DNA of 35,035 nt from Waddliaceae bacterium (GCA_002709385.1 PAQS01000037.1:1-35035); one strand, 5' to 3'; counted from the first letter of the stretch, positions 17,818-26,663 are shown. Numbers and translations: made by a program. The notes: generated from the letters alone by a model not told the origin.

Positions 17818-18606
17818 ATGGAAGTATATGTATCTTATGCAAGTCAAATAGGATGGAGAGAACCTTTACCTGAACTAGCTTTTATAGATGGCGCTTTGTC
17901 TAGACTTGTTATAGATTTAAACCCTGAAAACAATTCAGAGGTTGATCAAGAACTATCTAATATTTTTCAAGATTACAAAAAACATCGAGATGGAGAAAAT
18001 TTAAGGGCTATATTGATAAAACTGGAAGAAATTCCAGATAGAATGGCAAATAGCATAGCTGAATTTCCCGTTGAAGAAAGATATTTGCGAGCTCAGATAG
18101 AATCTATTGTGGCTCTAGCAGGTCTACGCTTTCTACATGCTGTTTACAAAGAGAATTTAAAACTTGCTCCTAACCCATTCGAAATTTGTGATGGGCATTT
18201 AAATGTGAAAGCACGACAACGTTTAGATAAAGGAGTAGTAGCGTTTTCTCTTTGGATGAAAGGTTTTTTCCATATGCGAGATATTAGTAGTGGAGAGTAT
18301 CTGCAAGAAGGTCAAAAAGAAAATAACTACAAATGGACTGGAGAAAAACCTACGGTACTTTCTTTTTCAGGGAAAGACCGTCCCTCTGATCAGCACTGTG
18401 AAATGACAATTCCAGGAGATGTACTTTATGATGGAAGTAAGTTTTCTCCTATGGACATTGTGCACTATTTATCTATGAACATTCTCCAGGACCCCAATTT
18501 ATGCAAAGATCGTATAAGCGATGGTCCTGGTTTGGTAACTATAATAGAAGAAGATATCAATATGGGTATGCAAATGGGAATAAAAGAAATTGCAGAAGCG
18601 GCTTAA
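17818..18606 (+). CDS. Unknown protein, first of a tandem paralogous pair
   Basis: A 262-residue soluble protein of no family I recognise. It is a paralogue of the next gene: both begin with a SQIG/EQIG-x-EPLPE-AF pattern, share an R-x-x-L-(D/N)-x-G-x-x-AF-x-LW-x-x-GF-x-(H/Y)M block in the middle (about residues 140-155), end with a DGPG motif (about 238) and finish in Ala-Ala. A GGAA motif at 17806 is well spaced for the ATG at 17818. The in-frame ATG at 17809 overlaps that motif and would add three residues with no counterpart in the paralogue, so 17818 is chosen. There is no signal peptide or membrane helix. A host-directed role is possible but only a guess. Confidence 0.8.
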   Translation: MEVYVSYASQIGWREPLPELAFIDGALSRLVIDLNPENNSEVDQELSNIFQDYKKHRDGENLRAILIKLEEIPDRMANSIAEFPVEERYLRAQIESIVALAGLRFLHAVYKENLKLAPNPFEICDGHLNVKARQRLDKGVVAFSLWMKGFFHMRDISSGEYLQEGQKENNYKWTGEKPTVLSFSGKDRPSDQHCEMTIPGDVLYDGSKFSPMDIVHYLSMNILQDPNLCKDRISDGPGLVTIIEEDINMGMQMGIKEIAEAA

Positions 18607-18647
18607 AAGCAATGAGGTTTTTACCGTCTCTAATATGAGGTGTTTTT

Positions 18648-19418
18648 ATGTATATAATAGATAGGTTTTATTCAGAACAAATAGGGCGGGAAGAACCTTT
18701 GCCAGAAATTGCTTTTTTAACTGGAGTAGTAGATAGAACCTTTGTAGATTTAAACTTAATAGATTCTTACAAAACAGATTGTGAACTACTTGATTTTATT
18801 GAAAACTATATGGGTTCTTGTGAGGAAAAAGGTTTACCAGAGGTTTTAGAAAGGTGGAAAGAGTTCTCTTCTATAATAAAAAAACCTCGGTTTAGTTTGA
18901 ATATTGATGAATTTGAACTGACTAAATTAATAGAATCTGTTGAAGAACTAGTGAGAACACGTTTTCCTCATAGAGAATATAAAGAAATATTACGTAAATA
19001 TCAGGCACCTTCAGAACTTTGTAGAGATTCTTCTGATATTGAATCAAGAGAGTGTTTGAATGAGGGGATTGCAGCTTTTCATCTTTGGATAGCAGGATTT
19101 ACTTATATGCAAAAGGTTTATTGTTATGAGTTTCCTCAGGATACTCAAGAAGGAAATGATGGTAAATGGACAAGATTAAAAGCTACAGAGCTTGCTTTTT
19201 CCGTAAGCAAGAACTTTGATTGTGATTTTATAAAATTCCGGATTAATGGTTTTAATTTTAGTGGTGCAGAAAAGAAAAAACCAATTCAGATATTAAATTC
19301 TCTTAGCAGCGTTTTTTGTCAAAATTTAAACTCTTTTAAACCTTGTATACCCGATGGGCCCGGTATATTTAGATGCTTAGAAATAGAATTTTCAGAAAGG
19401 ACACCTTCAGCAGCTTAA
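18648..19418 (+). CDS. Unknown protein, second of a tandem paralogous pair
   Basis: A 256-residue soluble protein, diverged from its upstream neighbour but aligned along its whole length: EQIGREEPLPEIAF at residues 9-22, ECLNEGIAAFHLWIAGFTYM around 140-160, IPDGPGIF near the C-terminus, and a final Ala-Ala. GAGGTG is placed correctly before the ATG. The 41-base gap from the first copy suggests one transcript. The low residue identity outside the shared blocks means the duplication is old or the copies evolve fast. A palindromic repeat follows the stop codon. Confidence 0.8.
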   Translation: MYIIDRFYSEQIGREEPLPEIAFLTGVVDRTFVDLNLIDSYKTDCELLDFIENYMGSCEEKGLPEVLERWKEFSSIIKKPRFSLNIDEFELTKLIESVEELVRTRFPHREYKEILRKYQAPSELCRDSSDIESRECLNEGIAAFHLWIAGFTYMQKVYCYEFPQDTQEGNDGKWTRLKATELAFSVSKNFDCDFIKFRINGFNFSGAEKKKPIQILNSLSSVFCQNLNSFKPCIPDGPGIFRCLEIEFSERTPSAA

Positions 19419-19422
19419 ACTT

Positions 19423-19485
19423 CCAATGAATACCTAATCTCACCCTCATCTAACACACTGGAAGTGCGGATTAGATAGCCATTGG
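19423..19485. repeat. Palindromic intergenic repeat, copy B
   Basis: CCAATGAATACCTAATCT (19423-19440) pairs with GGATTAGATAGCCATTGG (19468-19485) at 14 of 18 positions. It lies between the convergent ends of the second tandem paralogue and the DUF818-like hydrolase, the same setting as copy A. The spacer of about 27 bases differs from the other copies. Confidence 0.75.
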
Positions 19486-19518
19486 AGTTTAAAAAAGACT
19501 ATTCAAACTTTTTTTCTG

Positions 19519-21057
19519 TTATTGATAAGATATTGTGTTTTCTGAAGATTTAGAAGCCTGAAAAGTATTGCCTTTGGTGGGGAGGTTTTTATTCTCAGAC
19601 TCTAACCAAAGGCTTTGCTGATATTTCACAGGCATTAGGATTTTGCTTAAATCTAAAAAGCTTCTTTTGAGCCTTTCTCGATAGGCGTATTTTTCTGCCA
19701 TGTTAGGGACATCGCATAAACTATTTTCACTCATAAAGTGAAAAAACGTATCTAAATCTTCATCACTAACTAAAAGCCCATAACTCAACTCTAAGCAGTG
19801 CCCACCAGATAAATCGATACGGCACTGCTTTTGTACGTTTAAGTCATTTTCGTAGCGTGCTTCCAAAAGACCGTCTGCGAAATTCTGACGGAAGACTTCT
19901 CGAGAGTAGGTAGGGTGCACTTGAGTTTCAGGGTCCCAACCCATGAAATGATCTTCGTCACTAGCAATACAAAGCAAAGGAACATTGTCTTCTGCCATTT
20001 TTCTTGCTTTGGCTTCGTTGTTTAAACCATCGGCACGAAACCTTCGTCCAAATAAAGAAAGCTCGTGTTCACGAAAAACTTCTTCATAAAGACTCGTAAA
20101 TAAAGTACCTAGTCCCCAAATAGGTGTTTGATGGGTGACGTTACATATCACAGCACTAAATTTTGTAAATGTTTGGTCTGCAACGACTCCACATACACCT
20201 AAACGACCAAACTTTGCTTCTTCTTTTTCGTTAAAATAAGCTCCTAAAAAGAACGCCTGAGAACCGCCAATAGAAATACCATGAACAAAAATCTTCTGAG
20301 GTTGCATTTGCTGCACATAAGCAAGTGTAGCTACAGCGTCTTCATAGGTACTTGTTTCACTTGTTCGAACGAGTTGGCTCCCAGGGTACCCGCCTAAAGT
20401 GCTTAAGACGCAGCAGATTCCGAGTTCATAATAGCAAAGAGCTTGAAGAAGAATACTATCTGCTGTTTGTCCATTTCCGTGGAAGAGAATCACTACTTGT
20501 TTAGGTTTTCCGTTGCTTGGGTCAAGAACGATGGCATCAAGGCCTCTTTGAGGGTGAAAAGAAGATTCAGGTACATAAATTTTAAGAAATCGTGCAGAGA
20601 AACGTGTGCTCCATTGAGAGCGTAATTCCACAAAGCGTTCGTAAGAAGGAATACGTTTTCTTCCTGAAAGATGATTCAAAGGGTAAGCGAACTGATGGCG
20701 TAGAAAATTTTTAAGGAAATCCCGAAAGCAAAATGCAATACCGTAAGGAAGGCTTGCTGAAACTTTCCGTGGCATTGAAGGGCTAAGAATTTGGCTAATT
20801 AAAAGCGGACCTAAAATAGGAAGAAAGAGAAGAAGGTCTAAAGCGATGGCTTGGAGGTAGTGCCTGCGATAAAAAGAGTAGTTGCTAGCAAGTACCTCGC
20901 GTTCAATACCAGAAAAACGGCTTGGAATAGGACGAATATAAGCGCTTAAAAAACTTACATCAGCAATCAATTTAACTAAACCCAGAATTTGACTTGGGCC
21001 CAGTGAAACAATCAATAAAAAAACAATACTAAAGACTTCTATGAGGACCCGAAACAA
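19519..21057 (-). CDS. Membrane-anchored alpha/beta hydrolase, chlamydial CHLPS/DUF818-like (copy 2)
   Basis: A 512-residue protein with hydrophobic N-terminal segments at about residues 3-28 and 70-92, then an alpha/beta-hydrolase domain. The domain starts at VVILFHGNGQTADS (about 190-203). The nucleophile motif GISIGG has S262, a likely acid is D367 (ASDED) and the likely base is H420 (GGHCLE). The arrangement and the phrases LGGYPGS and VVADQTF, shared with the neighbouring gene, resemble the chlamydial CHLPS (DUF818) family. Translation starts at TTG 21057: a strong GGAGGAG lies 4 bases upstream and no ATG is suitably placed. It follows the paralogue by 58 bases as last gene of the unit. 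The substrate is unknown. Confidence 0.8.
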   Translation of the reverse strand: MFRVLIEVFSIVFLLIVSLGPSQILGLVKLIADVSFLSAYIRPIPSRFSGIEREVLASNYSFYRRHYLQAIALDLLLFLPILGPLLISQILSPSMPRKVSASLPYGIAFCFRDFLKNFLRHQFAYPLNHLSGRKRIPSYERFVELRSQWSTRFSARFLKIYVPESSFHPQRGLDAIVLDPSNGKPKQVVILFHGNGQTADSILLQALCYYELGICCVLSTLGGYPGSQLVRTSETSTYEDAVATLAYVQQMQPQKIFVHGISIGGSQAFFLGAYFNEKEEAKFGRLGVCGVVADQTFTKFSAVICNVTHQTPIWGLGTLFTSLYEEVFREHELSLFGRRFRADGLNNEAKARKMAEDNVPLLCIASDEDHFMGWDPETQVHPTYSREVFRQNFADGLLEARYENDLNVQKQCRIDLSGGHCLELSYGLLVSDEDLDTFFHFMSENSLCDVPNMAEKYAYRERLKRSFLDLSKILMPVKYQQSLWLESENKNLPTKGNTFQASKSSENTISYQ

Positions 21058-21115
21058 GAGTCTCCTCCACTTGTATGCTTACTTTGCCAAATAGCATAAG
21101 CCACTTAAACATACA

Positions 21116-22726
21116 TCATTTTTTGCGAGTACTTAGTTCCTGAGTTTTTTTAGTAAAAGTAGATTTAACTCTAAGGCTTAGTGAGATCAGTTTTCGTAGA
21201 GCTGGTTTAAAGTAATCAAGTTCTCGAATTTCAAAAGGTGTTTCAGAGGAAGCTTTTTTCCATTCATGCCAATCTTTATGAAGCATTTGATAAAATTCTT
21301 CACGTTGTTTTCTATTAGGAAAAGCCGGGATTAAACCAGATTCATGTAAATGCTTGAGTAAATAGTTTCCTTCTTTTTGTTTATAGGGAATTTGTGCACT
21401 GATCAGTGCTCCGTGAGTTCCTTTGATACCTATAATTTTACGTTTTTGCAGTTTTTTTGGAGTGTTTTCTCCGTATCGAGCTCGGAAGAGGTCCATACAA
21501 AGATTTTCTAGTGTAGGATGGGCCATCATCTCATCAGAAAAAGAATGAATAAATAAGCTATTTACCTTGTGTTTTTTAGATTTTTTGCATTTAGACGCAT
21601 TATCTAAAGAATCCGCATCGATGACTTTTCCATTTGTCCATATTTTTTCTTCTGGAAAAAAGCTTTTAAAGAGGATATCAATAGCATTTTTATATTTTGG
21701 GTAAATGCGTTTCGCAACTCCAAGAAAATTGTTAAATGTTTGATCTGCAATTAAGCAAGAAACTCCACCTGAGCGGTTTCGTTGTTTTTCTTCTTTGTCG
21801 GAAAAGTAAGCTGCCGCGCAGCAAGCCAAGCTTCCTCCCATAGAAAATCCCCAAACTCCGATTTTCTCTCGTTGCTCTTCTTGCAGGTGGGCCATAACAG
21901 CTCCAACATCTTGGTAAGTACTTAGTTCGCTTGTTGGGCCTCCTCTGCTTCCCATGTAGCCTCCCATAGAAATAAGAATAGAGTCGATACCGAGAGAGCG
22001 GCAAATGAGAGAATTAGGGATACTTGTGTCTGCAGAGCCTGCGTTACCGTGAAAGAAAACCATAATGGGTTTAGAGGATTCAAATTGAAAAATGCCATTT
22101 GGGCTGGCTGGAATAAAAATAGAGTCGAGAGAACGAATTTCTTTGCCCTCTCCATTAATTACAGGGATTTTTTTCTCACTTGCAGAAAATAAATCAGTCC
22201 ATTTTGTACGTAATGATAGTTTCCAATTGTGATAAGCTTGTATACGTTTATTAAATTTCCCTTTTTCATCGCAGCTTCCTGGGTAGCAGGCAAGGCGTTT
22301 ATAGCATTGCCCAAAATCACCCAGTGCACTTGCTGCGGCTTCTATTAGTTTTTTAGAGATTGATAAACCTTTTTTTACACTACTCCTATGGGTATGAGCA
22401 ATGGTTCCAAGTACAGGAAGCATGAGAAGAGCATCGTTTTTGAGAAGCTCTTTTTTTCTTTTCATTCTGTTTTTGTAATTATAGACCCTGTTTTTGAGTT
22501 CGCTTGCTGATGATAGGGGGATAGCTCTATTTTTTAGGAGCTTCTCATCTTTTTTGCGTTTTTCACGGTAATATAAATAGCGATAGCTATCGTGGCCTAA
22601 TTTAGCACCTGCAAGAACAGGAGCAACTAAACCACTTGCTCCTAAGCCTAAATAAGAACTCATCTCTGTAACTATCGACATGGTCATACTCATTATTGTC
22701 AAAAAAAGAACCCATTCTTTTGCCAA
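21116..22726 (-). CDS. Membrane-anchored alpha/beta hydrolase, chlamydial CHLPS/DUF818-like (copy 1)
   Basis: A 536-residue paralogue of the downstream hydrolase. A hydrophobic N-terminus (about 5-42) and a second hydrophobic patch (about 98-110) precede the catalytic domain. It begins at IMVFFHGNAGSADTS (221-235) and contains GFSMGG with S295, a likely acid D398 (SFSDE) and a likely base H438 (GTHGAL). The shared phrases MGGYMGS, SELSTYQD and LIADQTFNNF tie the pair together. The C-terminal 90 residues are Lys-rich. The start is uncertain: TTG 22726 gives MAKEWVLF but has no Shine-Dalgarno sequence, and in-frame ATGs at residues 12, 14 and 16 are alternatives. It lies 15 bases after the PDZ protein gene, so it is in the same operon. 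Confidence 0.78.
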   Translation of the reverse strand: MAKEWVLFLTIMSMTMSIVTEMSSYLGLGASGLVAPVLAGAKLGHDSYRYLYYREKRKKDEKLLKNRAIPLSSASELKNRVYNYKNRMKRKKELLKNDALLMLPVLGTIAHTHRSSVKKGLSISKKLIEAAASALGDFGQCYKRLACYPGSCDEKGKFNKRIQAYHNWKLSLRTKWTDLFSASEKKIPVINGEGKEIRSLDSIFIPASPNGIFQFESSKPIMVFFHGNAGSADTSIPNSLICRSLGIDSILISMGGYMGSRGGPTSELSTYQDVGAVMAHLQEEQREKIGVWGFSMGGSLACCAAAYFSDKEEKQRNRSGGVSCLIADQTFNNFLGVAKRIYPKYKNAIDILFKSFFPEEKIWTNGKVIDADSLDNASKCKKSKKHKVNSLFIHSFSDEMMAHPTLENLCMDLFRARYGENTPKKLQKRKIIGIKGTHGALISAQIPYKQKEGNYLLKHLHESGLIPAFPNRKQREEFYQMLHKDWHEWKKASSETPFEIRELDYFKPALRKLISLSLRVKSTFTKKTQELSTRKK

Positions 22727-22741
22727 ATAGAGTGCTTAGTG

Positions 22742-24481
22742 TCAACTAGGAAACTGAAGTTTTAAAGTAAGGGGGTAAATTTTCCCATCTTCTGGAGAGT
22801 CAGAGCCTCCAAGCCGAGTAATAGAAAAGTAAGTTGGATGAGTGAAGGTATTGTAAGAGGGGATTGTGACTTCGTATTTACGTGTTTCTAGATTAAAATT
22901 TCCTGGGATCCTATGCCAGTAACCGTCACGATAAACTATGGCTTGTAAAGAGCATTCGCCAGTGCGATTTAGCAAAGAAATATGCAGTGTTGCTTCACGG
23001 TTTAAGTTAGGGGCAGGAGCAAGACCAAAGAATCTAAAGCCCATACAAGCAACCCACGCATCTTCAGCGCGACAAGGGCTATAACTTTCATTAAAACGTA
23101 AACGCAAGGGAGCTTCGCTATGTTTTTCAATATGTTCTATCCAGGGTGATGAAAGATCTGTAAATGGGGAAACTTCCATAGATGAATGCTCTAGCTGAGG
23201 AATCATACAGTTATTTGGAGCGCAGCTTCTAAGAAAAGCACCACAAGCGAAGCGTTCAAAATAGTCACGAAACTGGTTTGTTTCTTTAGAAGATAAATAA
23301 GAAAAAATACGGTTTTCAGGCACTTCATGGAATGACTGTTGAGTTTGCTCGTAGGCATTCTGAGTTAAAACGGAGTGATGAGGTTTTAAGCCCCAATACT
23401 GACGAGAAGAGTCTTTTGTTCGTTTAAGGGGCTCTAAAATAATGGAAGTACTTCGAGCTTTACCTTCTCGTACATAACGAATCACTGCGTAGCCTTGCGT
23501 TTTTTTACTACGCATCAGCTCTAAGGTATCAAAGGCTGTGCGGACACGACGATGACCAATCATGCAAATACGATCGCCAGGTGAAATACCTGCGTTTGAT
23601 AAAGGGCTATTAGGAAGCAACTCATCAACGATTAATCCTTCGCTCTCCAAGGTTCTATCACTTATAGGAGCCTCGATTACTGCGCGAACCAAAGATGCTA
23701 AGCCAGTAGGGCCATCAACACTCTGACAATGTTCCCAAATGCTTCGAAGAATTTGTTTTTTCAATGGGTGATGAAGGGAAAGGAAATCTAAAAATAAGCT
23801 TGCTCCTTGTGGACGCCCTTTATTTCGAGAAAAACGGCTTTTTCTACAACGGTACTGATCATCTTTCAGTACAAAATGTAAGGGGTAGTGAGGGGTTTGT
23901 AGATATGCCTCTTCCCACTCTAAAGATTTATCTGCCAAAGGAAAAGCAAGGTTTTCAATGTAATGTGTGGTAGCGGATGATAACCAAGATGATTCAAAAC
24001 GATCGTAGCTATAAAGAATTGAGGTAAATAGAGAACGAGCAAGAGACCTAGCCATGAGTGAAGGAAACTCAGTATTGATAGAAGGATCTAGCTTACTTAG
24101 CATGCGGCAATTTAAGTGAATATGACCACTAAAGCGCAGCATGTAGTTATATCTAGAGCTATGTCGCCCAAAATCACATGCTCGAAGAAGGATGCGGTCA
24201 GCAACCTTAACCCCAAAAGGTTTTTCAAACCCAAGCTCATTCACTTCGAATTCATATAGCTGATCCATAAGATTGAGACAGTTTTGAATATCTACGGCAT
24301 CAACAACAGGTAAGGGGCGTTTAGTATTTGAGAAGGAAGGAGAGAGTTCGTTTTTAATTAAATCACGGTGAATAAGCAAAGCAAAATGATGCTTTGGAGA
24401 GTCGTATAATTTGAAAGCTTGATTTTCCAATGCTCCTACAAAAGAAAATGATAAGAGGACTGTCGCAATAAAACATCTCAT
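22742..24481 (-). CDS. Exported PDZ-domain protein with degenerate peptidase-like domain
   Basis: A 579-residue protein with a signal peptide (MRCFIATVLLSFSFVGALEN, cleavage near 17-20). Residues 140-265 read like a metallopeptidase core: ESSWLSSATTHYIEN (163-177) resembles the glutamate-containing second metal motif region of gluzincins, and a later SIWEHCQ segment fits the same fold. Where a HExxH helix would be expected (about 141-155) it has LMARSLARSLFTSI, so zinc catalysis looks lost. A clear PDZ domain follows (281-350: GLIVDELLPNSPLSNAGISPGDRI). The C-terminal 130 residues look like a beta-sandwich. Its ATG overlaps the lipoprotein gene in an ATGA junction. A scaffold or peptide-binding role at the envelope is inferred. 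Confidence 0.7.
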   Translation of the reverse strand: MRCFIATVLLSFSFVGALENQAFKLYDSPKHHFALLIHRDLIKNELSPSFSNTKRPLPVVDAVDIQNCLNLMDQLYEFEVNELGFEKPFGVKVADRILLRACDFGRHSSRYNYMLRFSGHIHLNCRMLSKLDPSINTEFPSLMARSLARSLFTSILYSYDRFESSWLSSATTHYIENLAFPLADKSLEWEEAYLQTPHYPLHFVLKDDQYRCRKSRFSRNKGRPQGASLFLDFLSLHHPLKKQILRSIWEHCQSVDGPTGLASLVRAVIEAPISDRTLESEGLIVDELLPNSPLSNAGISPGDRICMIGHRRVRTAFDTLELMRSKKTQGYAVIRYVREGKARSTSIILEPLKRTKDSSRQYWGLKPHHSVLTQNAYEQTQQSFHEVPENRIFSYLSSKETNQFRDYFERFACGAFLRSCAPNNCMIPQLEHSSMEVSPFTDLSSPWIEHIEKHSEAPLRLRFNESYSPCRAEDAWVACMGFRFFGLAPAPNLNREATLHISLLNRTGECSLQAIVYRDGYWHRIPGNFNLETRKYEVTIPSYNTFTHPTYFSITRLGGSDSPEDGKIYPLTLKLQFPS

Positions 24482-25317
24482 TGAAGAACTTCCTTCTGTA
24501 TAGATATAGGAACACGCCCGTGGTATCTGAGATTAAGTTTTGAAGAAAACTGCAGGTCATCCAAATGTACATCGGGAAGAAGGGTTTGTGGAAGTTCCGA
24601 TTGAATACTCATAAAAGATGGATCCAATTCCACGTCACTCAGTGTAATACCGTGTATATGGACAGCAAGGTTTTTAGTTGTTTTCTGAAGAATAGTTTGG
24701 CTATTAGGGTGAATCAGTAAGTGACGGTGCCCACAAGTCAAATGTAACGAGTCTCCCTCATCAACTTCACAGAACTTAAGACGATTGATTTCACCAAAAA
24801 GACGAATTTTTTCAATCGCCAGTAAAGGTGATCCAGGGCTCCTATATACCTCGAAGCTTTCAGCATCATCCCAAAGAGAACCAGGTAAGTGTATTGTGGC
24901 TGGTAAGCTGGAAAATGCATAAAACCAACGTTCACTAAATGAACGACCAACGCCCTCAAATCTCTTGGTATACTTGATCAATACCTTGCATTGACTGAGA
25001 GGTATATTAGGGTTCCCTAGAGTCAAGCCAGACTCTAGTAAAACAGCAGGATCTGTCTCATTCAACAAATCTTTGCGAAGATATACACGCTGGTTTTCTA
25101 TAATAAAAGGCATATAACCATCAGAAGCCTGGTTCATTGTCAAATGAAGCTCAAAGGAATCTAGGTGACGCTCAGTCAGCTCAATCAGTAAAACAGAACG
25201 GTTATTGGGAGAAAGAGCTTCGTCAGGAGAGTTTTGAAATGAATTCTGAGTACAAGAGCAAATACACAAAGAAAGAAAAAAGAAAGATGTTGCTTTTGCA
25301 AAATATTTGCGTAACAT
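24478..25317 (-). CDS. Putative lipoprotein of unknown function
   Basis: A 279-residue protein with a lipoprotein-type signal sequence: a basic start (MLRKYFAKA), a hydrophobic stretch FFFLSLCIC and a lipobox-like I-C-S-C with the modified cysteine at C22. The mature part is rich in short beta-like hydrophobic runs and has no domain I recognise. It is the first gene of the four-gene minus-strand unit and overlaps the PDZ protein by four bases (ATGA), so the two are probably translationally coupled and act together at the envelope. The lipobox has cysteines where Ala, Ser or Gly are more usual, which lowers confidence in lipidation. Confidence 0.72.
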   Translation of the reverse strand: MLRKYFAKATSFFFLSLCICSCTQNSFQNSPDEALSPNNRSVLLIELTERHLDSFELHLTMNQASDGYMPFIIENQRVYLRKDLLNETDPAVLLESGLTLGNPNIPLSQCKVLIKYTKRFEGVGRSFSERWFYAFSSLPATIHLPGSLWDDAESFEVYRSPGSPLLAIEKIRLFGEINRLKFCEVDEGDSLHLTCGHRHLLIHPNSQTILQKTTKNLAVHIHGITLSDVELDPSFMSIQSELPQTLLPDVHLDDLQFSSKLNLRYHGRVPISIQKEVLQ

Positions 25318-25422
25318 TTACTTAAACAATTAATTAACAATATATTAAATGTAGAGTAGTCTAAGGCTTTTTTCTAAGTTAATCAAGTAGCGATAAATTG
25401 TTGAATATAATCATCAGGGTTT

Positions 25423-25440
25423 TACAACACTGCTGTTGTA
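25423..25440. promoter_or_regulatory. Short inverted repeat in a divergent upstream region
   Basis: TACAACA (25423-25429) and TGTTGTA (25434-25440) form a 7-base-pair inverted repeat with a 4-base spacer. It lies between the divergent starts of the lipoprotein operon (25317) and the charged-protein gene (25552). Its size fits an operator half-site pair, but it may be chance. Nothing else was recognised in 25318-25551. Confidence 0.25.
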
Positions 25441-25551
25441 TATTTCCTCTTCTTAATCGTAGAGCAAAACATCAACTTACTAATTAGTGGTTTCAAGTTA
25501 AAGAAAGGTGGCATGGAATATGTGATAAACTCCTTAAAAAAGGAGTGAAAG

Positions 25552-26232
25552 ATGGATATTCGACAGCAAGAAAAAAAGAGAATGGCTTCCTCTCGCTTCG
25601 GTGAAGAAAAAAAAACGAGAGCATACCAAAGAAAAGAAGAAAAGTCCTTTATGAAAGTAAAAAAGGACAATCTTCAAAAGGGAGAGCGGCTAACTTTAAG
25701 TCGTGCCGCCCGAGAAGCAGTCAAACATAAAAAAGGAAAGCCAGACTCAAGTAACGAAGAAGGATCAATAAAAGATAAGCCAAAGCAAGATACAGATTCG
25801 GTGGGCAACTCTTCGCCCAAATCTCATGACTCATCAGCGATGCTTGATGAAAAGGAAGTGGAAAGTGCTGAAGAAGAGTTGAACTCATCTGGTACAAAGG
25901 AACTTGATGAAGATAAAGAAGGCTTGGAGCTTTTAAAGAAGTTGCAGGAAGATTTGGAAGAAGCTAAGCGAACTCAAGATTTTTTTAGCTCTTCTGCAGA
26001 AGCAGTTGACTTCTTCGTTAGCGAAACTAAAGGAGAGTACAGTGAAAGTAAATCTGTACAAGTTACAGGAGTTGTGCGAGGAGATGCTTTTATTGATGTC
26101 TTAAAGCAAGATACAACGGAAGCAACAAAAAATGGTGTTTCTCAAAAACAAAAGAAAGAACAACGATTAGGCGAAAAATTTCGCCTACAGAATTTTGTAA
26201 ATGAAAAATACAAAAAAACAACTTCTGAGTAG
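25552..26232 (+). CDS. Highly charged, probably disordered protein
   Basis: A 226-residue protein with no cysteine, dominated by Lys, Glu, Ser and Asp. The first 60 residues are strongly basic (EKKRMASSRFGEEKKTRAYQ and onward), the middle (about 65-120) is Ser/Asp/Glu-rich and low in complexity, and a helix is likely at about 120-145 (LELLKKLQEDLEEAKRT). The only stretch resembling a folded strand is SVQVTGVVRGDAFIDVL (about 168-184). There is no signal peptide or membrane segment. AAAGGAG precedes the ATG at ideal spacing, so the gene is real. Composition fits a secreted effector, a chaperone-bound protein or a nucleic-acid-associated protein; no family is recognised. A perfect-type terminator overlaps its stop codon. 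Confidence 0.8.
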   Translation: MDIRQQEKKRMASSRFGEEKKTRAYQRKEEKSFMKVKKDNLQKGERLTLSRAAREAVKHKKGKPDSSNEEGSIKDKPKQDTDSVGNSSPKSHDSSAMLDEKEVESAEEELNSSGTKELDEDKEGLELLKKLQEDLEEAKRTQDFFSSSAEAVDFFVSETKGEYSESKSVQVTGVVRGDAFIDVLKQDTTEATKNGVSQKQKKEQRLGEKFRLQNFVNEKYKKTTSE

Positions 26233-26258
26233 TTCACAGCGAATTATCGTTGTGAACT
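26231..26258. terminator. Terminator hairpin between convergent genes
   Basis: AGTTCACAGCGA (26231-26242) pairs with TCGTTGTGAACT (26247-26258) over 12 bases with one G-T wobble and a 4-base loop. It starts inside the stop codon of the charged-protein gene. A T-rich tract (TTGTCGTTTT) follows on the plus strand. Confidence 0.75.
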
Positions 26259-26279
26259 ACTTGTCGTTTTACGCAAGTA

Positions 26280-26663
26280 CTAACATGTAGAAAACTTGGC
26301 TTTAAGTTGATAGGCTCCGTTGAAGCAACAAAATTTTCCAGGGACGAAAGTAAGTGCTACATCTAAACCAAAGTCTTTGGCAATATCTCGAATAATTCCG
26401 GCTAAACCTTTCAAATTTTTTCCCTCTACATCCCACCTTTCTATTGTCTCTGGGATGTCTCGTTTTGGTTTGATCTTCAATAGAGTGAAGTAGTGGCCAC
26501 TGTCCTTTTTCGCTTCTTTAGGAAGAACTGTCGTTAATATTTTTTCTGTTTCCTCAAAATATGAAGGATCCTCAAAACGGTTTTCATGAGCATGCTTCCA
26601 TGCTTGGCAGTGAGTTTTGATTCGATCAGAAGTCATTTGTGTTTTCGGTATAGTGAGAGACAT
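26280..26663 (-). CDS. Small protein of unknown function
   Basis: A 127-residue soluble protein starting MSLTIPKTQM. An AGGAG motif lies 7 bases before the ATG at 26663 and overlaps the coding part of a longer in-frame start at 26681, so the shorter start is chosen. The chain has a charged helical first half (KTHCQAWKHAHENRFEDP, EETEKILTTVLPKEAKK) and a second half with likely alpha/beta content ending in GKFCCFNGAYQLKAKFSTC, with three cysteines near the C-terminus. No family is recognised. It is convergent with the charged-protein gene and divergent from the heme-oxygenase-like gene at 26775. Confidence 0.7.
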   Translation of the reverse strand: MSLTIPKTQMTSDRIKTHCQAWKHAHENRFEDPSYFEETEKILTTVLPKEAKKDSGHYFTLLKIKPKRDIPETIERWDVEGKNLKGLAGIIRDIAKDFGLDVALTFVPGKFCCFNGAYQLKAKFSTC

